Source: Verrucomicrobiota bacterium (GTDB taxonomy: Bacteria; Verrucomicrobiota; Verrucomicrobiia; Chthoniobacterales; JAFAMB01). Taken from it: DNA of 39,396 nt. The notes beneath the pieces are model-generated. The model searched no databases. It was not told the DNA's origin and saw only the letters and a program-made list of their open reading frames with translations. The translations under genes were made by a program, and so were the position numbers. This document shows positions 17,457-26,634 of this stretch, piece by piece. The stretch is taken from contig JAFAZK010000039.1 in the NCBI GenBank assembly GCA_019239825.1, positions 1 to 39,396 of the forward strand, in the 5' to 3' direction. The first letter of the stretch is position 1; each line of letters opens with the position of its first letter.

Positions 17457-17699
17457 TCAACCTAGCCGTTGCATAATCGGGTGGCCATCTCGTGCTCCGG
17501 ATCGAACATCGATCTCCGCCTGTACGACAACGTTTTTTAAGAAGCGAAATCTCGTATTCAGGGCTGCATTGCCTCGGTTAACTAGCTCCTCGCTTCCAGA
17601 GCGATCCTCTATAGTTACTAAGGCTGCGTTTAGATCCGTGAGCATCCAAACCGTTGCGCCGAGTTTTTCGCCGTCCCGATAGTCTAGAACTCCTTGCAC
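17457..17699 (-). CDS. Small hypothetical protein
   Basis: A possible 80-residue protein reading away from the aldo/keto reductase gene. Support is a GTG start with AGGAG 8 bases upstream and a balanced, soluble-looking composition (TVWMLTDLNAALVTIEDRSG). I do not recognise the family. The apparent ribosome binding site lies in a short repeat (GAACTCC motifs at 17686-17712, which also occur near 23865), so it could be coincidental. The rest of the gap (17369-17456 and 17713-17747) shows nothing else apart from the Shine-Dalgarno of the next gene. Confidence 0.35.
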   Translation of the reverse strand: MQGVLDYRDGEKLGATVWMLTDLNAALVTIEDRSGSEELVNRGNAALNTRFRFLKNVVVQAEIDVRSGARDGHPIMQRLG

Positions 17700-17747
17700 T
17701 CTGCGAACTCCTGCCTTTTGCTACCGGTGGGAGGAGCGTAGTAACAT

Positions 17748-18794
17748 ATGGACATTTCTCGTAGAGGATTCATCAAGGGCGCATCCAGCGCACTCGCGTT
17801 CGGTTTAGGGACTGGATCAATCTTACCTTTGGCTGCCGCCACCGAAGAGACTTCTAAACTAATGAGCAGCCAGCCGGAGGAACGGCGCCGTGGTGAAATG
17901 ATATTCCGGCGTCTGGGAAAGACCGAAGAGTGGGTCTCAGTGATTGGGCTCGGCGGTTATCACATCGGTAAACAGGCGGACGAAAACGAAAGTATCCAAC
18001 TTATCCGCAGTGCCATCGATAGGGGTATCTCTTTCATGGACAACTGTTGGGACTATAACGGCGGAGAAAGCGAAGTCCGTATGGGCAAGGCGCTGCGCGA
18101 TGGTTACCGGGAAAAGGTATTCCTTATGACTAAGATCGACGGCCGCACCAAAGCAGCAGCCAACCAACAAATCGATGATTCATTGCGCAGATTGCAGACC
18201 GATCATATCGATCTGCTGCAACACCACGAAATCATTCGGATAAATGATCCAGACCGAATCTTTGCTGAGGGTGGAGCTCAAGAAGCCGTTCTTGCTGCAC
18301 GAAAGGCTGGAAAGATTCGTCATATCGGATTTACCGGGCACAAAGATCCGTCCATGCACTTGCGAATGTTACAGATGGCTTCAGATCACGGGTTCCACTT
18401 CGATACAGTGCAAATGCCGCTCAACGTGATGGATGCTCACTTTCGAAGCTTTCAGCATCAAGTGGTTCCAGTCGTATTAAAGGAACGAGCCGGAGTCCTT
18501 GGAATGAAAACGTTCGGTGACCATTTTATCTTGAGTAGCAAAACGGTGAACCCGATGGAGGCGTTGCATTACTCGATGAGTCTTCCGACTTCAGTCGTAA
18601 TCACGGGGATCGATAAGCCCGAGATCCTCGAGCAAGCCCTGGAAGCAGTCCGGACCTACAAAAAGTTGGATGAAGCTGCGGTCGGCGCGCTGCTTGCCCG
18701 CACCCAAACCGCCGCCGCGGATGGCCAGTTCGAGTTATATAAAATCAGCAATCACTTCGACGGTACGGTTCATAATCCTGTCTGGTTAGGCTAG
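17748..18794 (+). CDS. Tat-exported aldo/keto reductase
   Basis: A 348-residue NAD(P)H-dependent oxidoreductase. The N-terminus has a twin-arginine signal (SRRGFIKGASSALAFGLG, with an alanine-rich end near residue 32), so export to the periplasm or a membrane location is predicted. That is unusual for the superfamily but recurring in some environmental phyla. The catalytic tetrad is visible: D98 and Y103 (MDNCWDYN), K129 (LMTKIDG) and H159 or H160 (DLLQHHE). The barrel continues through GKIRHIGFTGH and ends without the C-terminal ferredoxin domain found in some Tat-linked relatives. A GGGAGGAG run 12 bases before the ATG supports the start. It has no same-strand partner nearby, so the substrate cannot be inferred. 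Confidence 0.92.
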   Translation: MDISRRGFIKGASSALAFGLGTGSILPLAAATEETSKLMSSQPEERRRGEMIFRRLGKTEEWVSVIGLGGYHIGKQADENESIQLIRSAIDRGISFMDNCWDYNGGESEVRMGKALRDGYREKVFLMTKIDGRTKAAANQQIDDSLRRLQTDHIDLLQHHEIIRINDPDRIFAEGGAQEAVLAARKAGKIRHIGFTGHKDPSMHLRMLQMASDHGFHFDTVQMPLNVMDAHFRSFQHQVVPVVLKERAGVLGMKTFGDHFILSSKTVNPMEALHYSMSLPTSVVITGIDKPEILEQALEAVRTYKKLDEAAVGALLARTQTAAADGQFELYKISNHFDGTVHNPVWLG

Positions 18795-18906
18795 GGAGGG
18801 ACTACGTGAATCATACTCCGTCCTTCTCGATTGAGTTTTTATGCGGACCATCCGAGTCACGCCCGAGAACTGACCAAAATTATCCCGAAGGGATGAAAGG
18901 ACTAAG

Positions 18907-18961
18907 CCTGGGGTTTTAACCCCAGGTACGGATAGAAAACGGTACCGCCCTGAAGGGGCGG
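18907..18961. repeat. Two adjacent palindromes downstream of the aldo/keto reductase
   Basis: A near-perfect hairpin at 18907-18926 (stem CCTGGGGTT / AACCCCAGG, 2-base loop) is followed at 18945-18961 by a second (CCGCCC / GGGCGG, loop of about 5). They may act as a bidirectional terminator between the convergent genes ending at 18794 (+) and 19050 (-), or may be a dispersed REP-like unit. Nothing else was seen in 18795-19049. Confidence 0.65.
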
Positions 18962-19049
18962 CAGAGTCGGTCTCGCTAATAAGATCGACAAGGCGTCCTA
19001 GAGCAAAAAAGATCTATCGGTCGATATTCCATCTCTTTATTCTGTCTTC

Positions 19050-19442
19050 TTATCTCAAGTGCCAGTGGCTGCGCATGATCCGGGTTATGCTCACCTCATA
19101 CTCACGTCTCCAGCGAATAGAACGGACGACGTCTCGGGCGATGGCGCCCAGCATGGTTAGACACCAGCCAATGGTCAGAAAGACACCGACCTTGGGAACC
19201 AGCAAGAGCAATAGAGCTACGAAAATGAGAACAGCGTACCCGAGACCGCCCTCTCCGAGGATCAGCTTAGGCTTTCGCGACCACATCCATTCCGCGCGCA
19301 CATATTCGCCGTGATCGATAAAAGACCAGGAAACATCTAGTGACTTCTGTAACTTAACCGGAGACAATTCCGGAAACTTCCAGTCTTCATCAGAATTAAA
19401 ATCCTTCCAGAAAACCCGCCATCGATTCACTAACCCTCTCAC
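19050..19442 (-). CDS. Small membrane protein of unknown function
   Basis: A 130-residue protein starting at GTG 19442 with an excellent AGGAGG 7 bases upstream, which decides the start. The N-terminal half is soluble and Trp-rich (WKDFNSDEDWKFPEL). The C-terminal half has two hydrophobic helices around residues 68-105 (YAVLIFVALLLLLVP and VGVFLTIGWCLTMLGAIA), followed by a basic tail. I do not recognise a family. It faces the aldo/keto reductase convergently, and a repeat-filled gap separates it from the response regulator. The strong ribosome binding site makes it a likely real gene. Confidence 0.7.
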   Translation of the reverse strand: MRGLVNRWRVFWKDFNSDEDWKFPELSPVKLQKSLDVSWSFIDHGEYVRAEWMWSRKPKLILGEGGLGYAVLIFVALLLLLVPKVGVFLTIGWCLTMLGAIARDVVRSIRWRREYEVSITRIMRSHWHLR

Positions 19443-19551
19443 TGTCTAGCCTCCTGATTTAGGTTTCTTAAGGCTAACGTTCTGGTGTTCCGGTCGCTAT
19501 GACCGTAACGAGCGTTTGTTACCTACCCGAATGGTGGGGGGGCGGGGGCAC

Positions 19552-19746
19552 GTGATAAGTGAGAAGTGAAAGGTGATTGGCGGGAACTGATTGTAGCCGC
19601 GAAGCGGAGACTCAACGTAGCCTAGGGCGAAGCCGGGCTCCACCCTCGGCTAGGCTGAGACGCCGCTTCGCGCCTGCTCGCCAATCACATCTCACCCTGC
19701 GACGCGCTCAATGCTTGCCCAGGGCAGGCTTCTCACGTCTCACCTT
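19552..19746. repeat. Composite palindromic repeat element with GTGANNN heptamers and 30-bp core
   Basis: A structured 195-base element just 3' of the response regulator gene. From outside in: four heptamers GTGATAA, GTGAGAA, GTGAAAG, GTGATTG (19552-19579); a perfect 10-bp inverted pair GTGATTGGCG (19573-19582) / CGCCAATCAC (19679-19688); and an inner 24-bp imperfect hairpin with ends GCGAAGCGG (19599) and CCGCTTCGC (ends 19671). To the right lies the complement of a 30-bp core (19700-19729) shared with sites at 27589-27641 and 33075-33104, then more NNNTCAC units. No ORF is present in the element. It may be a non-autonomous mobile repeat. Confidence 0.75.
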
Positions 19747-19758
19747 CAATTAGCCGGC

Positions 19759-20436
19759 CTACGTCACAATCAACCCGCGCTTAATCGCGGTCGCGATCGC
19801 TTCGGTGCGGCCCATGGCGTCTAACTTCGCCAGGATCGACTTAACATGGGCTTTGACGGTGTTCTCGCTGATGTAGAGCACCTGCCCAATTTCTTTATTG
19901 CTCCTGCCTTTGGCCATATATTGAAGAACCTGAAGCTCCCGCTCTGATAGTTCGGGATGGGCCATCGATTCGGCCAACTTGGAGGCAATTGATGGGGGCA
20001 GCAAAGAGTCGCCCTTGGCTACTTTGCGTACCGCGTCTCGAATTTCCTGAGGTGCCGTCCCTTTTGCTAAATAGCCTTTTGCTCCGGCTTTTAAAGTTCG
20101 GCGGATATCTTCTTCGCTCTCGTACGTCGTCATCACGATGATGCGAGGCTTCGGATTCCGCGTCATTAGTTCTATGATTGCATGGAGCCCGTCTTTATTC
20201 GGCATCCGCAGGTCGAGCAGAACGACGTCCGGATAAAGCTCGTCGTAGAGCTTAAGGGCTTCGTCGCCGTCGCCGGCTTCCGCGATGATTTTGATGTCCT
20301 TCTGGGACTTAAAGATCGCGGTTAATCCCTCACGAACCACCGGATGATCATCCACGATCATCACGGTAATAGCATCGGACGAGGAACTAGACGCTGGTTT
20401 CACTGCGGTTACCGGTTCTGATTCAGCACTCGACAT
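19759..20436 (-). CDS. NarL/LuxR-family response regulator
   Basis: A 225-residue two-component response regulator that should bind DNA when phosphorylated. The start is taken at ATG 20436 rather than TTG 20463, giving MSSAESEP and a short flexible leader. The receiver domain has acidic D29-D30, phosphoacceptor D75 (VVLLDLRMP) and the conserved T and K of switch activation (MTTYES, LAKGT). The C-terminal LuxR-type HTH (about 161-220) is recognisable from LSERELQVLQYMAKGRSNKEIG and SENTVKAHVKSILAKL. It ends a same-strand group that begins with a HisKA_3-type sensor kinase at 27608-29668. That kinase class pairs with NarL-type regulators, so the two are probably a pair flanking the RND pump genes. 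Confidence 0.95.
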   Translation of the reverse strand: MSSAESEPVTAVKPASSSSSDAITVMIVDDHPVVREGLTAIFKSQKDIKIIAEAGDGDEALKLYDELYPDVVLLDLRMPNKDGLHAIIELMTRNPKPRIIVMTTYESEEDIRRTLKAGAKGYLAKGTAPQEIRDAVRKVAKGDSLLPPSIASKLAESMAHPELSERELQVLQYMAKGRSNKEIGQVLYISENTVKAHVKSILAKLDAMGRTEAIATAIKRGLIVT

Positions 20437-20517
20437 AGCGTAATCCCATGTTGCGAAGGGCAAAAAGCATTTTTCATCGATCTCCCCGTCTCTTTTCTTG
20501 CCAATCTCTTCTCTCTA

Positions 20518-23500
20518 TCATGTGCCTAATGCGGGTTCGGCCGAAGATTCGCTCGTCTCAATCCGTCTCTTCTTGCTGACCAGCATGAACACGGCTGGCA
20601 CAAAGAACAATGTTGCTGCGGTTGCGAATATCAGCCCGCCGATAACCGCCCGGCCCAAAGGCGCATTTTGTTCGCCGCCTTCTCCCAGACCCAACGCCAT
20701 CGGTACCATACCGATGATCATGGCTAATGCCGTCATCAGCACGGGCCGAATCCGGACATAGCCGGCTTCCAGCGCCGCCCGGTAGGGGTCTTTGTATTGC
20801 TCGAACAATTCATTGGCAAAGGTAACCACCAAAACGCTATTGGCGGTCGCCACTCCCATACACATGATTGCACCCATGAGCGCGGGCACACTTAGCGTTG
20901 TGCCCGTTACAAATAGCATCCAGATGATTCCAGTGAGTGCACAAGGCAGCGCCGTAATGATGACAAACGGCTGTATCCAAGACTGGAAATTAACGACCAT
21001 CAACAGGTAAACCAGGACCATGGAAAAGGCCAAACCGATATACAGCCCGGTGTAAGAGCTATACATGGTAACGATTTGTCCGCGTACGCTGATAAAACTA
21101 CCGTCGGGCAGATCTTTCTTGGAAGCATTGACCAGGTTCTGGATTTGATTCGCTACGAATCCCAAATCTTTGCCATCGGCCGCCCCGTAAATGTTTATTA
21201 CGGGTAGGATATTGTAGTGATCCTCGACTGGGGATGTTGTTCCGCGCGTGATTGAAGCAACGTTAGCTAGAATCTGGCCCTGGCCAGCCCCGCCAAGAAT
21301 CGGAAGGTTTCGCAAGTCGTCCAACGAATGCAAGTCATATTGCGGGACTTGGGCGTTGATCTGATAACTGACCCGATTCTTCGGATCAACCCAGAAGTTG
21401 GGTGAGGTTTGTTCCGATCCGGATAGTGCACCGAGTACGCTCTGGGTTACTGCTTGTGCGCTTATTCCGAGAACCGATGCCATGTTCCGATCGATGTTAA
21501 CATTCAATTGGAGCGCATTGTTTGGCTCCTGGATCCGGAAGTCGACTGCCCCCGGGATGTGGCGAATCTGTTCCATAAGCTTGTTCGCAAAGTCAAAATT
21601 TGCGCTCAGATTTGCCCCGGTTACCTGAATATCGATAGGCGCCGGCAACCCGAAATTAAGGGTTTGAGAAACGATATCGGCCGGCGGGAACCAGACGGTT
21701 ACGTCCGGAAAATCGTGGGGCATCCGATCTCGAATTGTCTGAACGTAACGATCGGTCGGACCATGATTTTTATTCAGTGAGACCAAAATGTCGGCGTCGG
21801 CCGGGCTCATGGTTCCGGTATTGTTATACGACGTGTTAATACCGCTGTACGGGATACCCATGTTGTCCACGACTAAGTTCATCTGATCGGCCGGAATGAC
21901 CTGGCGGATCATCTGTTCGATCTGGTCCACTGTGCTAGCCGTCTCTTCAATGCGAGTGCCGGCCCTGGTTCGGACGTGCATATCAAATTGGCCCGTATCA
22001 ACCGACGGAAAAAAGTTTTGTCCGAGAAATGGAAACAAGACGGACGAAGCCGCGGCAAATCCCAGTACGATTATAATCAACTTGCCGGCGTTCCGCAGAC
22101 CTAGACTCAGCAGATCGCGATAACCCTCTCTGAACTTTTCGAATCGATTGTTGAACCATTGGTTAAAATGGGAAAACCAACCGAATATTGGGAACCGCCT
22201 TTTGCCCTGCTGATGGGCGGCGGCACCGTGCGACTTCATCCAATACATCGCCAAGGTAGGAACCAGGGTCCGCGATAGGATGTAAGAGGCGATCATCGCA
22301 AAAATCACCGCCTCTGCCAATGGCGCAAAAAGGTATTTGGCGACTCCCGATAGGAAAAAAATTGGGACAAAAACAATGCAAATACACATGGTCGAGACTA
22401 ACGCGGGAACAGCAATTTGGGCTGCTCCGTCTCGAATAGCCTCGAGGGTCGCTTTCCCTTCGGCCAGGTGCCGATCGATGTTTTCGATGGTCACCGTGGC
22501 GTCGTCCACTAGGATACCAACCGCGAGCGCCAGACCTCCCAGCGTCATAATGTTAATCGTTTCCCCAAGTGCGCTGAGAATGGCGATCGAGCTGAGAATA
22601 GCCAAGGGAATCGAGACCGCGATGATTAACGTGCTTCTCCAATCGCCGAGAAAGACCAAAATCATGATAGCCGTGAGACACGCCGCAATCACGGTTTCAC
22701 GTACCACTCCTTCAATTGCAGCGGTAACGAATATCGATTGGTCAAAAAGCATCGAAATCTGCAGTTGTGGCGGCAGTATCCGCTTGAGAAACGGCACCTT
22801 GTCCTTGATTCCCTGCACGATATCCAGAGTCGATGCGTCCCCGGTCTTTTGAATGGTGAGCAGCGTGGCCCGTTTCCCATTAAAACGAACAATATTCGTT
22901 TGTGGAATAGAGCCATTGTAAACGTGGGCAACGTCCCGAATATAAACGGTAGTCCCATTGGGTAACGTCTTGATCGGGATAGCGTTCAATTGTTCGAATG
23001 TCGGCGGACTGGCATTTACGCCGACCTGATATTCGAACCGCCCAATCTTTTCCGTGCCTGAAGGCAATATCAGGTTTTGCGCATTGATGGTGTTTACGAC
23101 GTCAAATGGCGTCAACCCGTAACCCTGCAATGCTTTGTAATCCAGATCGATTTGCACGGTCCGCTGCTTGCCGCCGTAGGGATAGGGGATGCCCACGCCC
23201 GGCACCGTGATGAGCTGCGGCCGGACAAAGTTTAGTCCCAAATCATTGAGCTGTTGTTCAGATAGCCCACTCAAACCAACCATGAGAACCGGAACGTTGG
23301 TTGCGCTGTAGCTGATTACTAAAGGCGGCGTCGTGGCCGTGGGCAGCTGTTTCAGGACTGCTTGCGAAACTGAGGTAACCTGCGCAATCCCCCTGGAAAC
23401 GCTGGCGTTCGGTTGCAGAAAGATCTTAACTACCGCGATTCCGTATAACGATTCCGATTCAATATGTTCGATGTTATCGACCGTTGTGGTTAGGACTCGC

Positions 23501-23703
23501 TCATAGGGCGTCGTGAGGTGATCGGCAACATCTGTCGGCGCCATACCGCTGTAGTTCCAGATGACCGAGATGACCGGTATGTTAATCGATGGGAAAATGT
23601 CCTTGGGCGTGCTTAAGATGGAAAGAACTCCCGCGATTAAAATGAAGATGGCCAGAACGATGAATGTATAAGGCCGCCGTAGCGCTAAGTTAACGATCCA
23701 CAT
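20518..23703 (-). CDS. RND efflux transporter, permease subunit (AcrB/HAE1-like)
   Basis: A 1,061-residue proton-driven inner-membrane exporter. It has the twofold RND plan: an N-terminal helix (RRPYTFIVLAIFILIAG), a large periplasmic loop, a helix bundle, then the repeat. The proton-relay pair is present in GILVDDATVTIEN around residue 405. The second half has MGVATANSVLVVTFANE and VRIRPVLMTALAMIIGMVPMA. The ATG at 23703 gives the usual MW-N-terminus. Two adaptor genes lie upstream in the same direction; no outer-membrane TolC-type gene is found in the window. The substrate (drug, solvent or metal) cannot be read from sequence alone; the polar loop lacks the Met/His clusters of copper pumps as far as I can see. 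Confidence 0.95.
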   Translation of the reverse strand: MWIVNLALRRPYTFIVLAIFILIAGVLSILSTPKDIFPSINIPVISVIWNYSGMAPTDVADHLTTPYERVLTTTVDNIEHIESESLYGIAVVKIFLQPNASVSRGIAQVTSVSQAVLKQLPTATTPPLVISYSATNVPVLMVGLSGLSEQQLNDLGLNFVRPQLITVPGVGIPYPYGGKQRTVQIDLDYKALQGYGLTPFDVVNTINAQNLILPSGTEKIGRFEYQVGVNASPPTFEQLNAIPIKTLPNGTTVYIRDVAHVYNGSIPQTNIVRFNGKRATLLTIQKTGDASTLDIVQGIKDKVPFLKRILPPQLQISMLFDQSIFVTAAIEGVVRETVIAACLTAIMILVFLGDWRSTLIIAVSIPLAILSSIAILSALGETINIMTLGGLALAVGILVDDATVTIENIDRHLAEGKATLEAIRDGAAQIAVPALVSTMCICIVFVPIFFLSGVAKYLFAPLAEAVIFAMIASYILSRTLVPTLAMYWMKSHGAAAHQQGKRRFPIFGWFSHFNQWFNNRFEKFREGYRDLLSLGLRNAGKLIIIVLGFAAASSVLFPFLGQNFFPSVDTGQFDMHVRTRAGTRIEETASTVDQIEQMIRQVIPADQMNLVVDNMGIPYSGINTSYNNTGTMSPADADILVSLNKNHGPTDRYVQTIRDRMPHDFPDVTVWFPPADIVSQTLNFGLPAPIDIQVTGANLSANFDFANKLMEQIRHIPGAVDFRIQEPNNALQLNVNIDRNMASVLGISAQAVTQSVLGALSGSEQTSPNFWVDPKNRVSYQINAQVPQYDLHSLDDLRNLPILGGAGQGQILANVASITRGTTSPVEDHYNILPVINIYGAADGKDLGFVANQIQNLVNASKKDLPDGSFISVRGQIVTMYSSYTGLYIGLAFSMVLVYLLMVVNFQSWIQPFVIITALPCALTGIIWMLFVTGTTLSVPALMGAIMCMGVATANSVLVVTFANELFEQYKDPYRAALEAGYVRIRPVLMTALAMIIGMVPMALGLGEGGEQNAPLGRAVIGGLIFATAATLFFVPAVFMLVSKKRRIETSESSAEPALGT

Positions 23704-23784
23704 AGGAGAAGAAGGAGTTCGAGGACTTCAAGAATTCAAATTCGGCGCGATTGCATCTAGGAGCGCGAAGCGAGCTAGGAGCGA

Positions 23785-23816
23785 TGGAGTAGTGGAGTGT
23801 TGGAGTAATGGGATGT
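23785..23816. repeat. Octamer array (TGGAGTNN) between adaptor and RND pump genes
   Basis: Four contiguous 8-base units TGGAGTAG, TGGAGTGT, TGGAGTAA and TGGGATGT. The rest of the 182-base gap (23704-23885) holds related AACTCC / GGAGTT motifs on both sides (near 23710 and 23855-23876), giving partial dyad symmetry. It follows the same placement rule as the heptamer arrays, in a gene junction within an apparent operon. Confidence 0.6.
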
Positions 23817-23885
23817 TGATCCCTCCGCAGACGTGGTATTTGGCCCATTCTTTAACTCCTGTAACTTCTCGAACTCCTTAATTCT

Positions 23886-25082
23886 TCACTGGGCCTCTAC
23901 CAGCTGGCTAGACTTAACCACCGTGACCTGCGTTCCTGTCGTTAGTCCTGGCGGCGGGTTGACAATCAGCTGATCTGACGAAGAGAGGTCGTCACTAACT
24001 TGCAGCCTTGTCCCTAGATCACGGACAATATTGATCTTGTGAATTTCGACTCTACCATCCTGGCCAACCACTGCGACAGCCGGATGTGTGCCTTGGAAAA
24101 GTAGACTGATTGTTGGTACCAGCACCCCGCGGCCATCGATGGGAATGTCCAGCGTCGTCTGCACGTATGCACCCGGGAGAGGGGCCCCGGTTGGATTGGC
24201 TGCTTCGAGTTCGGTTAAGAGTCGTTTAGAGTTCGGATTGATGGCGCCAGCTGTGCTCACGACGTGCGCCGGAAATGTCTGGCCAGGAAACTCGTTAACG
24301 GTTAGTTGCGCTTGTTCACCCGCCTTTACCAGTGATGAAAAAGCTTGCGGGACAGTGACGTATACTCGAAGAACCGAAGTAGCCGCCATTCGGAAAAGGG
24401 CTGTTTCAGATCCGGCCGCAACATAGTCTCCGACATCGGTATTTCGCGCAGTGACAATGCCGTCGAATGGCGCACGCACTATTTTAAAAGCTTCCAGCGC
24501 TTGTAGTCGACCCACGGCTGCTTGATCCGCGATAACCGTGGAGCGCGCCCCGGCGAAATTATCTGCGGCCGTGTCGAATTCCTGCGCGGCAATCACTTTG
24601 TTCTTAAAGAGATCCTGATCTCGCCTGTAAGTTACTTCGGCCAGGTCGCTAGCCGCTTGTGCCACCTTCAGTTGGGCTTGGGCCTGCGCCAGTTGTTGAT
24701 CGACCTCGGGAGTTTCGATCTCTGCCAGCACATCACCTTTTTTTACTCGAGCCCCGATGTCGAAATACCATTTCTTCAAATATCCGCTGGTCTGAGCGAC
24801 AATTGGTGAGTCCGTAAATGCCATGGCTTCACCTGGTAACTGTAGGTGGACAACCCCGCTGGAGGGTTGTGGGTGCACCACTTCCACTAGTACACGCGCC
24901 GATTTATCGTTCCGTGCCTGCACCTCGGTTGTCCATTGATTCCGGGTATAGATTCCAAAGACGGCCAGGACGAGAAAGAGAACTCCGGCGGCCGCCAGAA
25001 AGAAGATAATAGTTTTGCCGCCCTTCTTCTTTGGCGTAGGCGCTGAACCGGGCGCCACAGGTGTGGTGACGCTCTCGCTCAT
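23886..25082 (-). CDS. RND efflux periplasmic adaptor subunit (second of two)
   Basis: A 398-residue membrane-fusion protein that would bridge the RND pump to an outer-membrane channel. It has a cytoplasmic N-terminus, one anchor helix at about 24-46 (TIIFFLAAAGVLFLVLAVFGIY), a biotinyl-lipoyl-like half-motif (GYLKKWYFDIGARVKKGDVLAEI), a coiled-coil hairpin (QLAQAQAQLKVAQAASDLAEV) and the return half-motif (IVRAPFDGIVTARNTDVGDYV), then beta-barrel and membrane-proximal domains. It is clearly related to the neighbouring adaptor at 25189-26382, suggesting tandem duplication. The pump gene follows 182 bases downstream. Confidence 0.94.
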   Translation of the reverse strand: MSESVTTPVAPGSAPTPKKKGGKTIIFFLAAAGVLFLVLAVFGIYTRNQWTTEVQARNDKSARVLVEVVHPQPSSGVVHLQLPGEAMAFTDSPIVAQTSGYLKKWYFDIGARVKKGDVLAEIETPEVDQQLAQAQAQLKVAQAASDLAEVTYRRDQDLFKNKVIAAQEFDTAADNFAGARSTVIADQAAVGRLQALEAFKIVRAPFDGIVTARNTDVGDYVAAGSETALFRMAATSVLRVYVTVPQAFSSLVKAGEQAQLTVNEFPGQTFPAHVVSTAGAINPNSKRLLTELEAANPTGAPLPGAYVQTTLDIPIDGRGVLVPTISLLFQGTHPAVAVVGQDGRVEIHKINIVRDLGTRLQVSDDLSSSDQLIVNPPPGLTTGTQVTVVKSSQLVEAQ

Positions 25083-25188
25083 GGCTTACTCTTCGTACTC
25101 GTCGTCTTTGTCCTCGAGATGCCCACAACTGGACTAGTTACCGAATGGGGTGATGCCGTGATATGTTTTGTGAACATCCTTTGCTGTG

Positions 25189-26382
25189 TCACTCCTTCGA
25201 CGCTGACGTCCCCGGCTGCATGATCCGCGCCATCATACCATTCGCTAAGCTGTCAGATGGATCGAGAATGACTTGATCAGTGGTTGATAATCCGCGGGAA
25301 ATCTCCAGCTTAGTTCCCAGGTCCTGATTGATAGTAATGGGTCGAATCTCAACTTTGCCGTTTGCATCGACAACGCCGACGGCAGCTCCCTCCCGTCGAA
25401 AAATCAGAGTGTTTTCCGGTATCGTCAGATAAGGCGAAGTACCTGCAAACTTCAGCGTTATTTGAGCATAGGCCCCTGGAAGTAGTTCGCCGGACGCGTT
25501 CGGGATTTGCAGCTCGGTAAGGAGCGACCGCGATGCCGGATCGACTACATCCGCGGTATTGGTAACCTTTGCCTGAAATGTCCGGCCGGGAAACTCGGGC
25601 AGCGTCAACTCTGCCTCCATACCGATTTTTACCAGCTGTGCATAAGCCTGAGGCACCTGGACATAAATGCGAAGTGGCGAGATTTGATCGACTACGAAGA
25701 GCTGATTGCCTGAGCCGTTGGCCACATACGTCCCCACGTCGATGTTCCTGGCGGTAACGACTCCGTCGAAGGGTGCTCGCAACACTTTAAAAGCTTCCAG
25801 AGCGTTGAGGCGATCCAAGTTAGCCTGGTCAGCAACCACTGTGGCTTGGTCTTCAGCAAACATATCGGCTGCGCTGTCGCGAGTTTCCGCATCCAAAACC
25901 TTTTGATCAAAAAGCGTTTGATCCCGCTGGTAGGTAACTTTAGCGAGGTTCGCTGCTGCTTGTGCCACCTGGATTTGCGCTTTCGCCTGCTCCAACTGTT
26001 GGTCAACCTCAGGTGTATCGATCTCACCTAGGACATCATTGGCATGTACCCGGCCGCCGATATCGAAGTTCCATTTCGTCAGATAGCCGCTGGTTTGGGC
26101 GTAGATCGGTGCCTCAGTATAAGCTTGGGTGTAGCCGGAAACCTGTAAACTGCCGCTGCCGCCGGTTGTCGGATGAACCACGTTCACGGTTATGGCGGGT
26201 GCGGTTTGAGCCGTTGCTGCCGGGGTTTCCAATTTAGATGAGGTTAACCGGAGCACAAAAAATACCGCTGCTACCGCCAGGATCGCTCCGCCGGCCAGGA
26301 CCCATCGACCTGTCCTATTTCTTTTTGGTGCGGAAACAGGTTGGTCTCCCGCTACGCTTGGCTTTAACGTCTCTGGAGTCAT
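25189..26382 (-). CDS. RND efflux periplasmic adaptor subunit (first of two)
   Basis: A 397-residue membrane-fusion protein with the same order of parts as the next gene: cytoplasmic basic start, anchor helix (about 26-46, GRWVLAGGAILAVAAVFFVL), lipoyl half-motif GYLTKWNFDIGGRVHANDVLGEID, an alpha-hairpin beginning QLEQAKAQIQVAQAAANLAKV, and VLRAPFDGVVTARNIDVGTYV. It diverges from its tandem partner throughout, so the duplication is not recent. Having two adaptors for one permease could allow a mixed adaptor hexamer, as in pumps with heteromeric adaptors. An AGGATGG run about 10 bases upstream of the ATG may be the ribosome binding site. 106 bases separate it from the next gene. Confidence 0.94.
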   Translation of the reverse strand: MTPETLKPSVAGDQPVSAPKRNRTGRWVLAGGAILAVAAVFFVLRLTSSKLETPAATAQTAPAITVNVVHPTTGGSGSLQVSGYTQAYTEAPIYAQTSGYLTKWNFDIGGRVHANDVLGEIDTPEVDQQLEQAKAQIQVAQAAANLAKVTYQRDQTLFDQKVLDAETRDSAADMFAEDQATVVADQANLDRLNALEAFKVLRAPFDGVVTARNIDVGTYVANGSGNQLFVVDQISPLRIYVQVPQAYAQLVKIGMEAELTLPEFPGRTFQAKVTNTADVVDPASRSLLTELQIPNASGELLPGAYAQITLKFAGTSPYLTIPENTLIFRREGAAVGVVDANGKVEIRPITINQDLGTKLEISRGLSTTDQVILDPSDSLANGMMARIMQPGTSASKE

Positions 26383-26419
26383 TCTGATACGCCATCCTAG
26401 TCTTGACCGTCTACTATCG

Positions 26420-26602
26420 CTATTGGCGGAACGAGTCCTTTAAGCCTATCCGAACGAGTAATCTGAACGCTTTGCGCCCGTAACTGCTATGACTCAAATC
26501 CTTGCGACTCCCGCGGCGGGGCCACTGACATTCACAATAGCGGTCAAAAAAGCTAGCGAAAATCGCGAAATCAGTAAACAGCAAAATGGCATGTTGTTTC
26601 AT
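26420..26602 (-). CDS. Small ORF with strong ribosome binding site
   Basis: A 60-residue frame between the P-loop gene and the first adaptor, on the same strand, with gaps of only 32 and 37 bases to them. The ATG has AGGAGG 8 bases upstream. The N-terminus is hydrophobic (HAILLFTDFAIFASFF) and the rest is basic. No family is recognised. It may be a small membrane peptide or simply a frame in the leader of the pump operon. Confidence 0.4.
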   Translation of the reverse strand: MKQHAILLFTDFAIFASFFDRYCECQWPRRGSRKDLSHSSYGRKAFRLLVRIGLKDSFRQ

Positions 26603-26634
26603 AGAGGCGTCCTCCTGACCAGATTCGTTATCCG

